Source of the DNA: an uncultured Alphaproteobacteria bacterium
Lineage (GTDB): Bacteria; Pseudomonadota; Alphaproteobacteria; RF32; CAG-239
DNA: 64,000 bases
Direction of reading: 5' to 3'
NCBI GenBank assembly: GCA_944390885.1
Contig: CALXRP010000005.1
Span: forward strand, 1-64,000
Notes under the pieces: model-generated
The model's input: only the letters and a program-made list of their open reading frames with translations
Told to the model about the DNA's origin: nothing
Databases searched by the model: none
Part shown: one piece after another, positions 44,445 to 53,111 of the stretch
How positions within the stretch are numbered: position 1 is the stretch's first letter
How the letters are laid out: the number at the start of each line of letters is the position of its first letter
Position numbers and translations under genes: made by a program

Positions 44445-45356
44445 TTATGATTGGAAATCTTTTAATATATTTTCCAATAAGGTTGGGGAACTATTGGCTA
44501 ATTCTGGACTTTTTTCTAAAAAAGATACAGTATAAGCATCTTGAAAAAGTCCCTTTAACCCCTTAGGATTAATAGAAATAATTTCTGTATTAGGATAGTG
44601 TCCTCTTACAAACTTTTTAAAATCTTTCCACCCTTCTTTTAAAATAATAAAATTTTCATCTTTTGCTTGAATTTTGTTTTCCTTATCTTCTATAAAATGC
44701 CCATTATTAACACAATCGCATCCTACTAAAAAAACTCTTTTAGGATTAGTCCATAAAATAAAATCCAGTGCACAAAATACAGTACTGCCGAGGCACAACA
44801 ACGGTCGGCTTGTCAAATCGGCATTTCCCAATGCACACCCATTTAACGGGCTGCTTTCCAATAAAAAATAATATCTTTCCGCATTTGCTTGCTCTGCATC
44901 TTTTTCGCTTATAAAAGAACTTTCTAGATTGGGAATTATAAGATAATGAATTCCAAAAAATTTCTTACATTGTCTTTTTCTATAATTTAGCAATGCTTCC
45001 CCAGCAGCTTCAACTACATTTTCTCCATCTTGCGCAAATAAATAATCTAACTGAACTTTTTCATTTTTATATGCATTATTTACACCAACATGAATAGCTC
45101 CGGGAATAGGAGTATAATAATTAAATGTAGGGCCAGTTGCACATAAAACAACATCCCTACCCTTGTACATATCTTTGTATTTTGAAAATACATCAGGATG
45201 TTTTTTTTGTGCCGGCAATACAATATAAAACAATTTATCAAATTTATCCTTAACATATTGTTTGAGAGAATCATCTTGAGGAATTGTACAAAGTGGAATT
45301 CCACAAAAATATATTTTTCTTTTGTTCTTTTTTTGTTTTACTTTAAATATTGCCAT
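44445..45356 (-). CDS. DUF115-like protein of the polysaccharide locus
   Basis: 303 residues. After a basic start with FCGIPLCTIPQDD, the core has VVLCATGPTFNYYTPIPGAIHVGVNNAYKNEKVQLDYLFAQD and RVFLVGCDCVNNGHFIED, the pattern of DUF115/MptE-like proteins found in glycan and flagellin-modification loci. Likely a cytosolic transferase acting on sugars or sugar-phosphates. The call is by motif shape and is tentative. Separated from the upstream SDR by one nucleotide and AT-rich like its neighbours. Confidence 0.65.
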   Translation of the reverse strand: MAIFKVKQKKNKRKIYFCGIPLCTIPQDDSLKQYVKDKFDKLFYIVLPAQKKHPDVFSKYKDMYKGRDVVLCATGPTFNYYTPIPGAIHVGVNNAYKNEKVQLDYLFAQDGENVVEAAGEALLNYRKRQCKKFFGIHYLIIPNLESSFISEKDAEQANAERYYFLLESSPLNGCALGNADLTSRPLLCLGSTVFCALDFILWTNPKRVFLVGCDCVNNGHFIEDKENKIQAKDENFIILKEGWKDFKKFVRGHYPNTEIISINPKGLKGLFQDAYTVSFLEKSPELANSSPTLLENILKDFQS

Positions 45357-45357
45357 T

Positions 45358-46194
45358 TTAATTTCCTTTATTTATTATTATGTTAATACGAGAATTATCT
45401 CCCCAAATGGCTGGAGAATCATATTTTCGAGATGGGAAAGCTCCATATTCCGGCTTTATATTAAGATTGTTATTTCGAATAAATTCTTCCACCTTATCTT
45501 TTAGAGATACTGCGTTTCCTGAACAACAATTAATAATTCCGGATATATTATTTTGTGTAGAAGCGGTAACAATTTGTTCTGCTAATACCTCAATATCAAT
45601 AAAGTCATACTTATTTGTTCCGCTGATAAACGGAAAAGAAGTTTTTCCTTCTTTCGACATTTGCAATATCTTTGCAAAAATAGACTTATTGTTATTATCG
45701 TCTCCAGTAATGTAAAACGCCCTTAACCATTTTAATGAAACATCTTTATCCTCAGCATATGCAAGTACAGACTGCCGAAGAGCATTTTTAGCTATTCCAT
45801 ATAAAGACATTGGATTACATGGCGTATTTTCATCTATTTTACCTTCATGATATCCGACCTCATGCATTGTCCCCATAACAGCTATAGATTTACAACCAGC
45901 ATCTATCATATTTTTTACAAAAGCATAATGAGCCGATAAATTTTTCAAATGAACTTCAGATTGATGATTAAACCCATCTTGCCATGCCAAATGAATAACC
46001 ACATCAGGCCTTCCTAAAAAACCATACAAACTTGGATCATTTGCTTTTTCTAAAAAATCCATTTCTATATTTTTTACTTTATCATTAAAAAGAGGCTTAA
46101 TATCCAAGCATATCACATCATTATTTTTCTGAAGTGCTTTATTTACGACATGCCGTCCTATATACCCATTAGCTCCTGTTATTAAAATTTTCAT
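45358..46194 (-). CDS. NAD(P)-dependent sugar epimerase/dehydratase (SDR)
   Basis: 278 residues, extended SDR. ILITGANGYIGRHVVNKAL is the dinucleotide-binding motif; VVIHLAWQDG, AVMGTMHEVGYHEG and the catalytic YGIAKNALRQ (Tyr-x-x-x-Lys) follow, then GTNKYDFIDIEVLAEQIV. It probably modifies a nucleotide sugar used by this locus, e.g. by reduction or epimerisation; specificity is not evident. AT-rich. Confidence 0.85.
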   Translation of the reverse strand: MKILITGANGYIGRHVVNKALQKNNDVICLDIKPLFNDKVKNIEMDFLEKANDPSLYGFLGRPDVVIHLAWQDGFNHQSEVHLKNLSAHYAFVKNMIDAGCKSIAVMGTMHEVGYHEGKIDENTPCNPMSLYGIAKNALRQSVLAYAEDKDVSLKWLRAFYITGDDNNNKSIFAKILQMSKEGKTSFPFISGTNKYDFIDIEVLAEQIVTASTQNNISGIINCCSGNAVSLKDKVEEFIRNNNLNIKPEYGAFPSRKYDSPAIWGDNSRINIIINKGN

Positions 46195-46217
46195 GACTGC
46201 CTCTCTTTTAGTACTTA

Positions 46218-47102
46218 TTAACTTTTTACAAAAAGCTGCACAGGAACTTTACATATTTTTACAATTAATTTTCCTGATTTGCTTATTTTCTTTTGATACA
46301 AAAATCTTTTCACTTTACAAAAGCTATATGGAAGCACTAAGGGGGAAAAACGACTAAATGTTTTCTTATAATAGATACATATATCTATATATGAATCCCT
46401 GTGTTCTTTTTTTAATTTGAATAATAACGATCTTACATTTTCAATACAGGCATCCTGTAATACGAAAACCTTCCTTTTGATTAACGGTATGTTTTGTTCT
46501 AACAATGTTATTGGTTTCATTGTAGGATTTATTTTTTCTTGATGTTTTATAAATACACCAGATGTAAAATTTATATTTTGCAAGAAAGGAGTTAATGCTA
46601 TCTCATAATTTTTTATGACATCATTAACATTATCTTGCCGTACAACAGAATTAAGAAAATTAGCAAATTCTTTATGTGTAAATACGTTCTTTTTAAAAAC
46701 TAAAAAATAGCTTTGCAAATGATATTGGATTTCTATGCTATCGGTAACACCCCAAAAATCACAAGACCTCCGACTCATTTGGGCAAACATATCATCAAAA
46801 TCCATAACTGAAAAACAACTGTCATTACACAAGACAAGCTCATCAGCTTCTTCTAACAGACCATGTTTCATTGCATATTGATAACCGCGTTTATATGAAC
46901 CAAAATCATATTCCCCATGCGGAGTAAAATCACTAAACACGACTAAGTCACTTAATTTCTTTATTTCTTCATTTTTTGCATTATTATCAGAAATAAAAAT
47001 GATTTTTTCAGCAACCCGTTTCAGCCTTTTTAAATAGCTTATTACATAATCATGAACGATCCCGTTTTTATCATAGGAAGCAAAAATCGCAACTCTACTC
47101 AT
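46218..47102 (-). CDS. RgpF-like rhamnan synthesis protein
   Basis: 294 residues. RVAIFASYDKNGIVHDYVISYLKRLKRVAEKIIFISDN, DFGSYKRGYQYAM, ADELVLCNDSCFSVMDFDDMFAQMSRRSCDFWGVTDS and HLQSYFLVFKKNVF are RgpF-family signatures. C-terminus KRFLYQKKISKSGKLIVKICKVPVQLF is shared almost word for word with the next upstream gene. Likely a glycosyltransferase-like protein acting on rhamnan-type polymers. Overlaps the upstream gene by 8 nt. Confidence 0.88.
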   Translation of the reverse strand: MSRVAIFASYDKNGIVHDYVISYLKRLKRVAEKIIFISDNNAKNEEIKKLSDLVVFSDFTPHGEYDFGSYKRGYQYAMKHGLLEEADELVLCNDSCFSVMDFDDMFAQMSRRSCDFWGVTDSIEIQYHLQSYFLVFKKNVFTHKEFANFLNSVVRQDNVNDVIKNYEIALTPFLQNINFTSGVFIKHQEKINPTMKPITLLEQNIPLIKRKVFVLQDACIENVRSLLFKLKKEHRDSYIDICIYYKKTFSRFSPLVLPYSFCKVKRFLYQKKISKSGKLIVKICKVPVQLFVKS

Positions 47103-47952
47103 TAATCACACTCCTCCTATAAACAGGAATTTTACAAATTTTAACAATCAGCTTTCCGTTTTTTGTAATCTTCCTTTGAAAGAAAAACCTCTTCATTTTC
47201 CGGACTGTTTCACAGATTTTTCCGGGAAACTGTATAAAAGTAATAGGATCTGCAATTTTTTGAGATTGAGCACCAACCAAACATCCCAACAAACGTTCCA
47301 GCACATGAGCCCTTGTAGAAATTTTACAATGAGCAGAAGACTCTTCAAAATCAGAGAGATCAATACCCAGCCTTTTTAATGGGCTGAGAAGAAATGCCCT
47401 GCACCAAAACATTGTACCGGCAACATAACCATAAGATATATTCTCATACCCAAGTTGTTTTAAGATTTTTATTGCTTCCTGCTGAGCCTGAATATCATCT
47501 CGTTCTTTATTGACAATCAGATGATAATCCGCCGCCATCCCCAGCTTTTTATCTTTTTCAAAAGCGCTTATTATATTTTTTACAACCTTTTCAGACTTTA
47601 AAGTAGCCAACACATAATGACGCCATTTTGCTCCGGACATATCAAAATATTTTAAATGAGCACCAAGGGGCATATCCCGTTTGGTATGCAGTTTCACAAC
47701 ATAACTATAATCATCCAAATCAACTTGGTTTAATACATGAACAAACGGCCCCACATCAAAACCCCGGTTTTCAACCACCTCAATATGAGCTTTTGGGAAA
47801 GCCGACAGAACATCAGCCTTAAGCTCATTATTATCAACAACCATTGTTACAAAAAGCTCAAACGGATAATCAGCCAGATTTTGGATGCAAGATTTAAGCT
47901 CCGGCCATAATTCGGAATAAAAAATATGAGCATGAACAAGTATTGGCTTCAT
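47095..47952 (-). CDS. RgpF-like rhamnan synthesis protein
   Basis: 285 residues from ATG 47952, which overlaps the rfbB stop by 4 nt (ATGA). VHAHIFYSELWPELKSCIQNL, ENRGFDVGPFVHVLNQVDLDDYSYVVKLHTKRDMPLG, GYVAGTMFWCRAFLLSPL and the tail KRFFFQRKITKNGKLIVKICKIPV. This is the branch of RgpF proteins found in many LPS and exopolysaccharide loci. Directly follows the dTDP-rhamnose genes, consistent with use of that donor. Confidence 0.88.
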   Translation of the reverse strand: MKPILVHAHIFYSELWPELKSCIQNLADYPFELFVTMVVDNNELKADVLSAFPKAHIEVVENRGFDVGPFVHVLNQVDLDDYSYVVKLHTKRDMPLGAHLKYFDMSGAKWRHYVLATLKSEKVVKNIISAFEKDKKLGMAADYHLIVNKERDDIQAQQEAIKILKQLGYENISYGYVAGTMFWCRAFLLSPLKRLGIDLSDFEESSAHCKISTRAHVLERLLGCLVGAQSQKIADPITFIQFPGKICETVRKMKRFFFQRKITKNGKLIVKICKIPVYRRSVINE

Positions 47953-48956
47953 TTCACATACCACTCCACGGTTTTGACAATGCCGGAAGCAAAATTTTCG
48001 TCCGCTTTCCAGCCCAGTTCCGTTGTCAGCTTATTGGCATCAATGGCATACCGCCTGTCATGTCCGGCCCGGTCAGCAACAAAAGTAATCAGTTCGGCAT
48101 ATTTCTTGCCGCCGGCACGCGGTTTTTTCTCGTCCATAATCCGGCAGATTTCCGAAACGATTTCCAGATTTGTCTTCTCGTTATGTCCGCCCACGTTATA
48201 AGTCTCACCGGCTCTGCCCTGGTGATAAATCAAATCAATCGCCTTGCAGTGATCAAGCACATACAGCCAGTCGCGAATATTCTTGCCGTCGCCGTAAATT
48301 GGTATCGGCTTCTCGTTCAGGCAATTGCTGATAATCTTGGGAATCAGCTTTTCCAGATGCTGCTTCGGGCCATAATTATTGGAACAGTTAGAAGTCGTTA
48401 CATTCATGCCGAAAGTATGAAAATACGCCCGTACCAAAAAATCAGAACTGGCTTTTGAGGCCGAATAAGGTGAATTCGGCGCATAAGGCGTTGTTTCTTT
48501 GAAAAATCCGTCTTCTCCCAGCGAGCCGTAAACCTCATCGGTCGAGATATGATGAAAACGGCATTTTTCATAACCGGGCCTGCATTTTCCCGGCGCTTCC
48601 ATCCAATGTTTTCGAGCCGCTTCCAGCAAATTAAACGTCCCGACGATATTTGTTTCAATAAACGGACGCGGGCCGGAAATCGAATTATCAACATGGCTTT
48701 CCGCTGCAAAATGAACCACGCCGCGAATGTCATAATCGGCAAACAGCTTTTCAACCAAAGCCTGATCGCAAATATCCCCTTGCACAAAGCGATAATTCTT
48801 CATCCCGCTGCATTCCGCCAGATTATCCAAATTTCCGGCATAAGTCAGCTTATCCAGATTAATCACCTGATATTCCGGATATTTCTTTGCAAAATACGGC
48901 ACAAAATTGGAGCCGATAAATCCGGCGCCACCGGTTACTAAAATCGCTTCAGACAT
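47949..48956 (-). CDS. rfbB: dTDP-glucose 4,6-dehydratase
   Basis: 335 residues. Second step of dTDP-L-rhamnose synthesis. GGAGFIGSNFVPYF, FAAESHVDNSISGPRPFIETNIVGTFNLLEAARKHW, HISTDEVYGSLGEDGFFKETTPYAPNSPYSASKASSDFLVRAY with catalytic Asp-Glu and Tyr-x-x-x-Lys, and NCSNNYGPKQHLEKLIPKII are all conserved. Overlaps rfbD by 19 nt. Confidence 0.96.
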   Translation of the reverse strand: MSEAILVTGGAGFIGSNFVPYFAKKYPEYQVINLDKLTYAGNLDNLAECSGMKNYRFVQGDICDQALVEKLFADYDIRGVVHFAAESHVDNSISGPRPFIETNIVGTFNLLEAARKHWMEAPGKCRPGYEKCRFHHISTDEVYGSLGEDGFFKETTPYAPNSPYSASKASSDFLVRAYFHTFGMNVTTSNCSNNYGPKQHLEKLIPKIISNCLNEKPIPIYGDGKNIRDWLYVLDHCKAIDLIYHQGRAGETYNVGGHNEKTNLEIVSEICRIMDEKKPRAGGKKYAELITFVADRAGHDRRYAIDANKLTTELGWKADENFASGIVKTVEWYVK

Positions 48957-49762
48957 TCTTCAAGTCCTTTCTTCCAATGAGGAATTTCCATACCGAAACT
49001 TGTTTTAAACTTTGTTTTGTTCAGCACCGAAAAAACCGGACGCTCCGCCGCTGTCGGATAATCCTTGCTCTCAATCGGCAAAACTTTGCAATTCCGCCCG
49101 CCCTGCGCCATAATTTCCGCCGCAAAATCATACCAGGAACAAACGCCCTCGTTGCTAAAATGAAAAACCTCTTTATATCCGGCTTCAAGCCGGGGCAAAA
49201 CGGCAACAACCGCCTGCGCCAGATGAGCGGCATAAGTCGGTGTCCCGACCTGGTCAAACACCACCTTAAGCTCTTCCTTTTCGGCGCCCAGTCGCAGCAT
49301 TGTCTTCACAAAATTGTTGCCAAACGGCGAATACAACCATGCCGTCCGCAACACAACCGCCGACGACGCCGTCTCCAAAACCGCCTGCTCGCCTGCCAAC
49401 TTGCTCTTTCCGTAAACCGATTGCGGATTTGCCTCATCATCCTCAACATACGGATGACATTTCCGACCATCAAAAACATAATCCGTAGAGATTTGCACCA
49501 TTGGTATTCCGGTCGCCGCCAGATTCTTCGGACCGGTTGCATTAACGGCCCATGCTTTCTCCGGCTCGCTTTCCGCCTTGTCCACCGCCGTGTACGCCGC
49601 GCAATTTATAATCGCCGCAAACGCCCGTTGCCGGCAAAAATCCTTCACCGCCGCCGCATCGGTAATATCCAAATCGGCATAATCAACATATTCGGCCTTA
49701 TCCCCGAGAATAAGCCGCAGCTCCTGTCCCAGCTGCCCGTTTGCACCTGTCACTAAAAGCAC
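48938..49762 (-). CDS. rfbD: dTDP-4-dehydrorhamnose reductase
   Basis: 274 residues. Final step to dTDP-L-rhamnose. VTGANGQLGQELRLIL, INCAAYTAVDKAESEPEKAWAVNATGPKNLA, ISTDYVFDG and YGKSKLAGEQAVL are the RmlD signatures; the C-terminal NKTKFKTSFGMEIPHWKKGLEECL is typical. Overlaps rfbC by 10 nt and rfbB by 19 nt, a compact operon. Confidence 0.95.
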   Translation of the reverse strand: MLLVTGANGQLGQELRLILGDKAEYVDYADLDITDAAAVKDFCRQRAFAAIINCAAYTAVDKAESEPEKAWAVNATGPKNLAATGIPMVQISTDYVFDGRKCHPYVEDDEANPQSVYGKSKLAGEQAVLETASSAVVLRTAWLYSPFGNNFVKTMLRLGAEKEELKVVFDQVGTPTYAAHLAQAVVAVLPRLEAGYKEVFHFSNEGVCSWYDFAAEIMAQGGRNCKVLPIESKDYPTAAERPVFSVLNKTKFKTSFGMEIPHWKKGLEECLKRF

Positions 49763-50301
49763 GGCTCATACTCCTTTAAAAACGGCAACTTCAAATCTTT
49801 ATCCGACAGCACCGCATCTTTAAGATTAACTTTCCAGTCAATATTCAGATCCGGATCATCAAAACGAATGCCGCCTTCGCTCGCCGGATTGTAAAAATTG
49901 TCACATTTATAAGAAAAAACCGCTGTTTTGCTCAAAACGGAAAAACCATGGGCAAACCCGCGCGGCAACAAAAGCTGGCGCTTGTTTTCACCGGACAACT
50001 CAACCGCAACATATTTCCCGAAAGTCTTGGAACCGGGACGCAAATCAACACCAACGTCCAATACCGTCCCTTCAATCACGCGCACCAGCTTGGCTTGCGA
50101 AAATTCCCCTTTTTGAAAATGCAACCCGCGGATAATACCGTAAGAAGACTTCGACTGATTATCCTGCACAAAATGATAATCCAGCCCATGCGCGGCAAAC
50201 TCGTTCTGATTATGGATTTCAAAGAAATATCCTCTGGCGTCTTCAAAAACCCGCGGTTCCAAAATATAAACGCCGTCTATTTCCGTCTTAATAAATTCCA
50301 T
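49753..50301 (-). CDS. rfbC: dTDP-4-dehydrorhamnose 3,5-epimerase
   Basis: 182 residues from ATG 50301, AGGAGTATC upstream; upstream in-frame codons lie inside rfbA. ILEPRVFEDARGYFFEIHNQNEF, QDNQSKSSYGIIRGLHFQ with the catalytic His, VDLRPGSKTFGKYVAVELS, LLPRGFAHGFSVLSKTAVFSYKCDNFY with the Tyr and Lys/Asp partners. Cupin fold, full length. Confidence 0.95.
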   Translation of the reverse strand: MEFIKTEIDGVYILEPRVFEDARGYFFEIHNQNEFAAHGLDYHFVQDNQSKSSYGIIRGLHFQKGEFSQAKLVRVIEGTVLDVGVDLRPGSKTFGKYVAVELSGENKRQLLLPRGFAHGFSVLSKTAVFSYKCDNFYNPASEGGIRFDDPDLNIDWKVNLKDAVLSDKDLKLPFLKEYEPCF

Positions 50302-51172
50302 GATACTCCTCATAAATTTTCTGAAGATATTTTTTATAAGCACATCCGTCTTTAAGCGATTTAATAAGCACAGCCATCTGCTCATCGTCAATAAAACCGC
50401 GACGATAGGCAATCTCTTCAATACAGGCGATTTTAAGCCCCTGCCGCTGCTCAATAATCTGCACAAACTGGGATGAATCCATCAGACTGTCCGGCGTTCC
50501 GGCATCCAACCAGGCATTCCCGCGCCGCATCGGAACAACGTTCATCCGCCCTTCTTCCAGATAAAGCTTGTTCAAATCGGTAATTTCCAATTCGCCGCGC
50601 GCTGAAGGTTTCAGGCTTTTAGCCTTCTCGACCACATCCGACTTATAAAAATACAACCCGACCACGGCATAATTCGATTTCGGATTCGCCGGCTTTTCTT
50701 CAATGGAAACCGCCTTAAAATCCTTATCAAACTCCACTACCCCGAAACGCTCGGGATCAGAAACATGATACCCGAAGACCGTCGCTCCCGGATTATGAGA
50801 AACTTCTTCGCGAAAAGTATCAATCTGTCCGCCCAGATAAAAAATATTATCGCCTAAAATAAGACAGACATCATCATCTCCGATAAAGTCCGCGCCGATA
50901 GTAAAAGCCTGGGCAATCCCTTTCGGCTCATTCTGAATGGCATAATGAATTTGCAGCCCCAAATGAGAACCGTCTTTGAACAAAGCCTGAATATTCGGCG
51001 TATCTTTGGGCGTGGAAATAATCAAAATCTCCCTAATACCGAACAACAATAAGGTTGACAAAGGATAATAAATCATCGGCTTATCATAAACCGGCAGCAG
51101 CTGTTTTGAAATCGTCTGCGTCAGCGGATACAAACGGCTTCCGCTTCCTCCCGCCAGAATAATACCTTTCAT
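50288..51172 (-). CDS. rfbA: Glucose-1-phosphate thymidylyltransferase
   Basis: 294 residues. First committed step of dTDP-rhamnose synthesis. KGIILAGGSGSRLYPLTQTISKQLLPVYDKPMIYYPLSTLLL is the nucleotidyltransferase loop; DVCLILGDNIFYLG, GVVEFDKDFKAVSIEEKP, EITDLNKLYLEEGRMNVVPMRRGNAWLDAGTPDSLMDSSQFV complete it. Two nucleotides from the GT2 stop codon; overlaps rfbC. Confidence 0.96.
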   Translation of the reverse strand: MKGIILAGGSGSRLYPLTQTISKQLLPVYDKPMIYYPLSTLLLFGIREILIISTPKDTPNIQALFKDGSHLGLQIHYAIQNEPKGIAQAFTIGADFIGDDDVCLILGDNIFYLGGQIDTFREEVSHNPGATVFGYHVSDPERFGVVEFDKDFKAVSIEEKPANPKSNYAVVGLYFYKSDVVEKAKSLKPSARGELEITDLNKLYLEEGRMNVVPMRRGNAWLDAGTPDSLMDSSQFVQIIEQRQGLKIACIEEIAYRRGFIDDEQMAVLIKSLKDGCAYKKYLQKIYEEYHGIY

Positions 51173-51173
51173 G

Positions 51174-52037
51174 TTATTTTCCTCCTCCCGCCGAATATTT
51201 TATCTTTTCCGACCACAACGGAACAAAACCAAAAAGCTTAGCCTCTTTAATCTGATGTTTTTTCCTGATTGTTAAAAAAGGCAAAAAACCAAAGAGCTTG
51301 ATTCTTTTGATCCAATCGGCATTTTCCTTCGCCGCCTTCCACAATTCGGGATAAGTTTGGCGAATATTTTGTTGAATACGACGGGTCGCAGCCTGCATTT
51401 TTCCTTTTTGGGAATGTGTCGTATTGCCGGCGTAATCACGATATTCAAAAAGCACCTCCGGCAGATTGGCAAACTTTGTAACCCCCATCAACCGGCTCCA
51501 TAAGGCATAATCCTCGGCCGGACTAAACGCTGCCTCATAAGCAATCTTATTTTTCTGCAAAACAAATTTTCTGATCATTGTTGCCGGGTGGCAAAACGGA
51601 CTGTAAAAAACAAGAGCTTCCCTGAGTTCATTATCATCTTCCGGCAACCTCCGAAACTTTGACGTTCCGATATACCGCACGGCACAACCGACAACCCCGA
51701 TCTCCGGATGCTCATCCAAATAATCTGCTTCCTTCTGCAGACGTTCCGGCAAAGAAACATCATCATGATCCATCACGGCAAGATATTCGCCCCGAGCCAG
51801 TTCGATTAACTTATTGCGAGCACCGGAAATTCCAAGATTATTGGAGTTCTTAATATACCGGATTCGTTTATCTTCATAAGACAAAACAACTTCCTCAACC
51901 CGAGGATCACTGGAACAGTCATTCATAATCAAAAACTCAAAATCATGATATGTCTGCTCGAGAATACTCTCTATGGCCCGGCGCAAGAATTTTTCATCTG
52001 TATTATACACCGGCATCAAAACCGAAACTTTAACCAT
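51174..52037 (-). CDS. Glycosyltransferase family 2
   Basis: 287 residues from ATG 52037, GGAGG 5 nt upstream. GT-A fold: KVSVLMPVYNTDEKFLRRAIESILEQTYHDFEFLIMNDCSSD, NLGISGARNKLIELARGEYLAVMDHDDVSLPERLQKEADYL with the DxD-type metal site, and FSPAEDYALWSRLM. C-terminus carries repeated KLFGFLPF and KLFGFVPLW motifs, common at the ends of glycosyltransferases from gut bacteria. First gene of the operon. Confidence 0.9.
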   Translation of the reverse strand: MVKVSVLMPVYNTDEKFLRRAIESILEQTYHDFEFLIMNDCSSDPRVEEVVLSYEDKRIRYIKNSNNLGISGARNKLIELARGEYLAVMDHDDVSLPERLQKEADYLDEHPEIGVVGCAVRYIGTSKFRRLPEDDNELREALVFYSPFCHPATMIRKFVLQKNKIAYEAAFSPAEDYALWSRLMGVTKFANLPEVLFEYRDYAGNTTHSQKGKMQAATRRIQQNIRQTYPELWKAAKENADWIKRIKLFGFLPFLTIRKKHQIKEAKLFGFVPLWSEKIKYSAGGGK

Positions 52038-52344
52038 AGCAGCCTCCGGCATAAAGAAAGATAAAAAGAAAATCGGGATGGTGACAAATACCAGTAAATA
52101 AAATCGATATAAAAAGGTACCTTCCGGTTTTTAGAAACTTATGTTTCCTGAACATGGCCGAAACATCCCGACAATTATTCGGGGCCGTCGAAAATACAAT
52201 GCGGTGATCATACCTCTCGCCCTTTAAAACCCTCAATACAGATTTCTGAACATACGGCAAGAAACCCCGAACAAAAGAGCCTGATGACAGAAAATAACTC
52301 CTAAAAGTTTCAATACTCGCCATCAAAAAAGCCCCAATCCTCAT
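52030..52344 (-). CDS. Doubtful small reading frame before the polysaccharide operon
   Basis: 104 codons, overlapping the GT2 start by 8 nt. Arg/Phe-rich with a hydrophobic end (GRYLFISILFTGICHHPDFLFIFLYAGGCYG). The ribosome site is poor and no family is recognised. The Cys/Phe character of the C-terminus looks like a chance frame, yet it fills the likely leader of the operon. It could be a decayed gene. Confidence 0.25.
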   Translation of the reverse strand: MRIGAFLMASIETFRSYFLSSGSFVRGFLPYVQKSVLRVLKGERYDHRIVFSTAPNNCRDVSAMFRKHKFLKTGRYLFISILFTGICHHPDFLFIFLYAGGCYG

Positions 52345-52535
52345 TCTTCTTAAATTAAACTAAATAGCACGCCCAAAAAACGGACGTATAAATTTCTCAT
52401 TAGGATGAGGCTTTGTTCAAAAAACAAAAATATTAACCATTAAAAGTAATATTTAAAATTTATCCAAGAAAACTGTAGCTTTTATACAAATTCTACTTGC
52501 ATAATTTTTTTTATTATTTAAGATAACGCCATAAG

Positions 52536-52559
52536 AAAAAATAACGTCCGTTATTTTTT
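52536..52559. terminator. Small symmetrical hairpin, possible terminator
   Basis: AAAAAATAACG/CGTTATTTTTT around a two-base centre, in the gene-free stretch 52345-52796. That stretch is AT-rich and otherwise shows nothing but the operon's upstream region. Confidence 0.5.
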
Positions 52560-52796
52560 CCCATCTTCAATTTGATACTGCATAAAATTATAAAGCGTTC
52601 GCCGGCCAGTTCGCAAAACCGGTTGCATCAGCTCACTCTCCGCCTTTCAAATCCCTGCTCAAATGAAACCATCGCTTTTTCCTCATTTATCGTTACTATT
52701 TCCTTGCAATAATCTGATAAGACTAAACTTTCAGAAACAGATTTCATTTTTCAATATGTCAAAATAAAATATTTCTTCGCAAATTAAAAATTTATA

Positions 52797-52916
52797 TTGA
52801 CAACACAAGCAAAAAGGTTAATGGTTATATCATAAAACCTATGAGGGAGGATGTCTTTTTACAGCAGTCAAAGACAGCAAGGTAATATTTACCTAACAAC
52901 CTCCCTCCCCTTTTGT
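52797..52916 (+). ncRNA. Hairpin-terminator cassette, copy B1 (divergent)
   Basis: Promoter TTGACA (52797-52802), 16 nt, TAATGG; this upstream block matches copies A and D (ACAA.CAAAAAGGTTAA). Outer stem GAGGGAGG (52843-52850) with CCTCCCTC (52900-52907) encloses two hairpins: GTCTTT/AAAGAC (52853-52858, 52870-52875) and AGGTAA/TTACCT (52880-52885, 52889-52894). CCCC and T4 follow, a weak terminator. An ATG immediately after GGGAGG opens a 27-codon frame. No AAACCTTTGCC hairpin, so this copy is only partial to the family. Confidence 0.6.
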
Positions 52917-52924
52917 AGATTTCA

Positions 52925-53080
52925 TTGCATATAGTATGCTGAAATCATTATACAGTTTTATGGGAGAGAACTATGCCGTCAAAGACAACACCATTCAACC
53001 TTTCAGGTTGTGTCTTGACACAATATTTCTCTCCTGCCTCTACATCACCAAACCTTTGCCACCACCTGGCAAAGGTTTTG
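52925..53080 (+). ncRNA. Hairpin-terminator cassette, copy B2 (leader of LprI-like gene)
   Basis: TTGCAT (52925-52930), 17 nt, TTATAC. Outer stem GGAGAGAA (52963-52970) with TTCTCTCC (53027-53034); inner helix GTCAA.GACA with TGTCTTGAC, capped by CAACC/GGTTG. Then conserved GCCTCTACAT and a terminator hairpin AAACCTTTGCCA/TGGCAAAGGTTT (53050-53061, 53067-53078). The next gene starts 32 nt later with no room for a separate promoter, so this looks like an attenuating 5' leader. An ATG after GGGAGAGAACT opens a 48-codon frame. Confidence 0.7.
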
Positions 53081-53111
53081 TCGTATAGAAATGCTATTTC
53101 AGGAGATGAGG

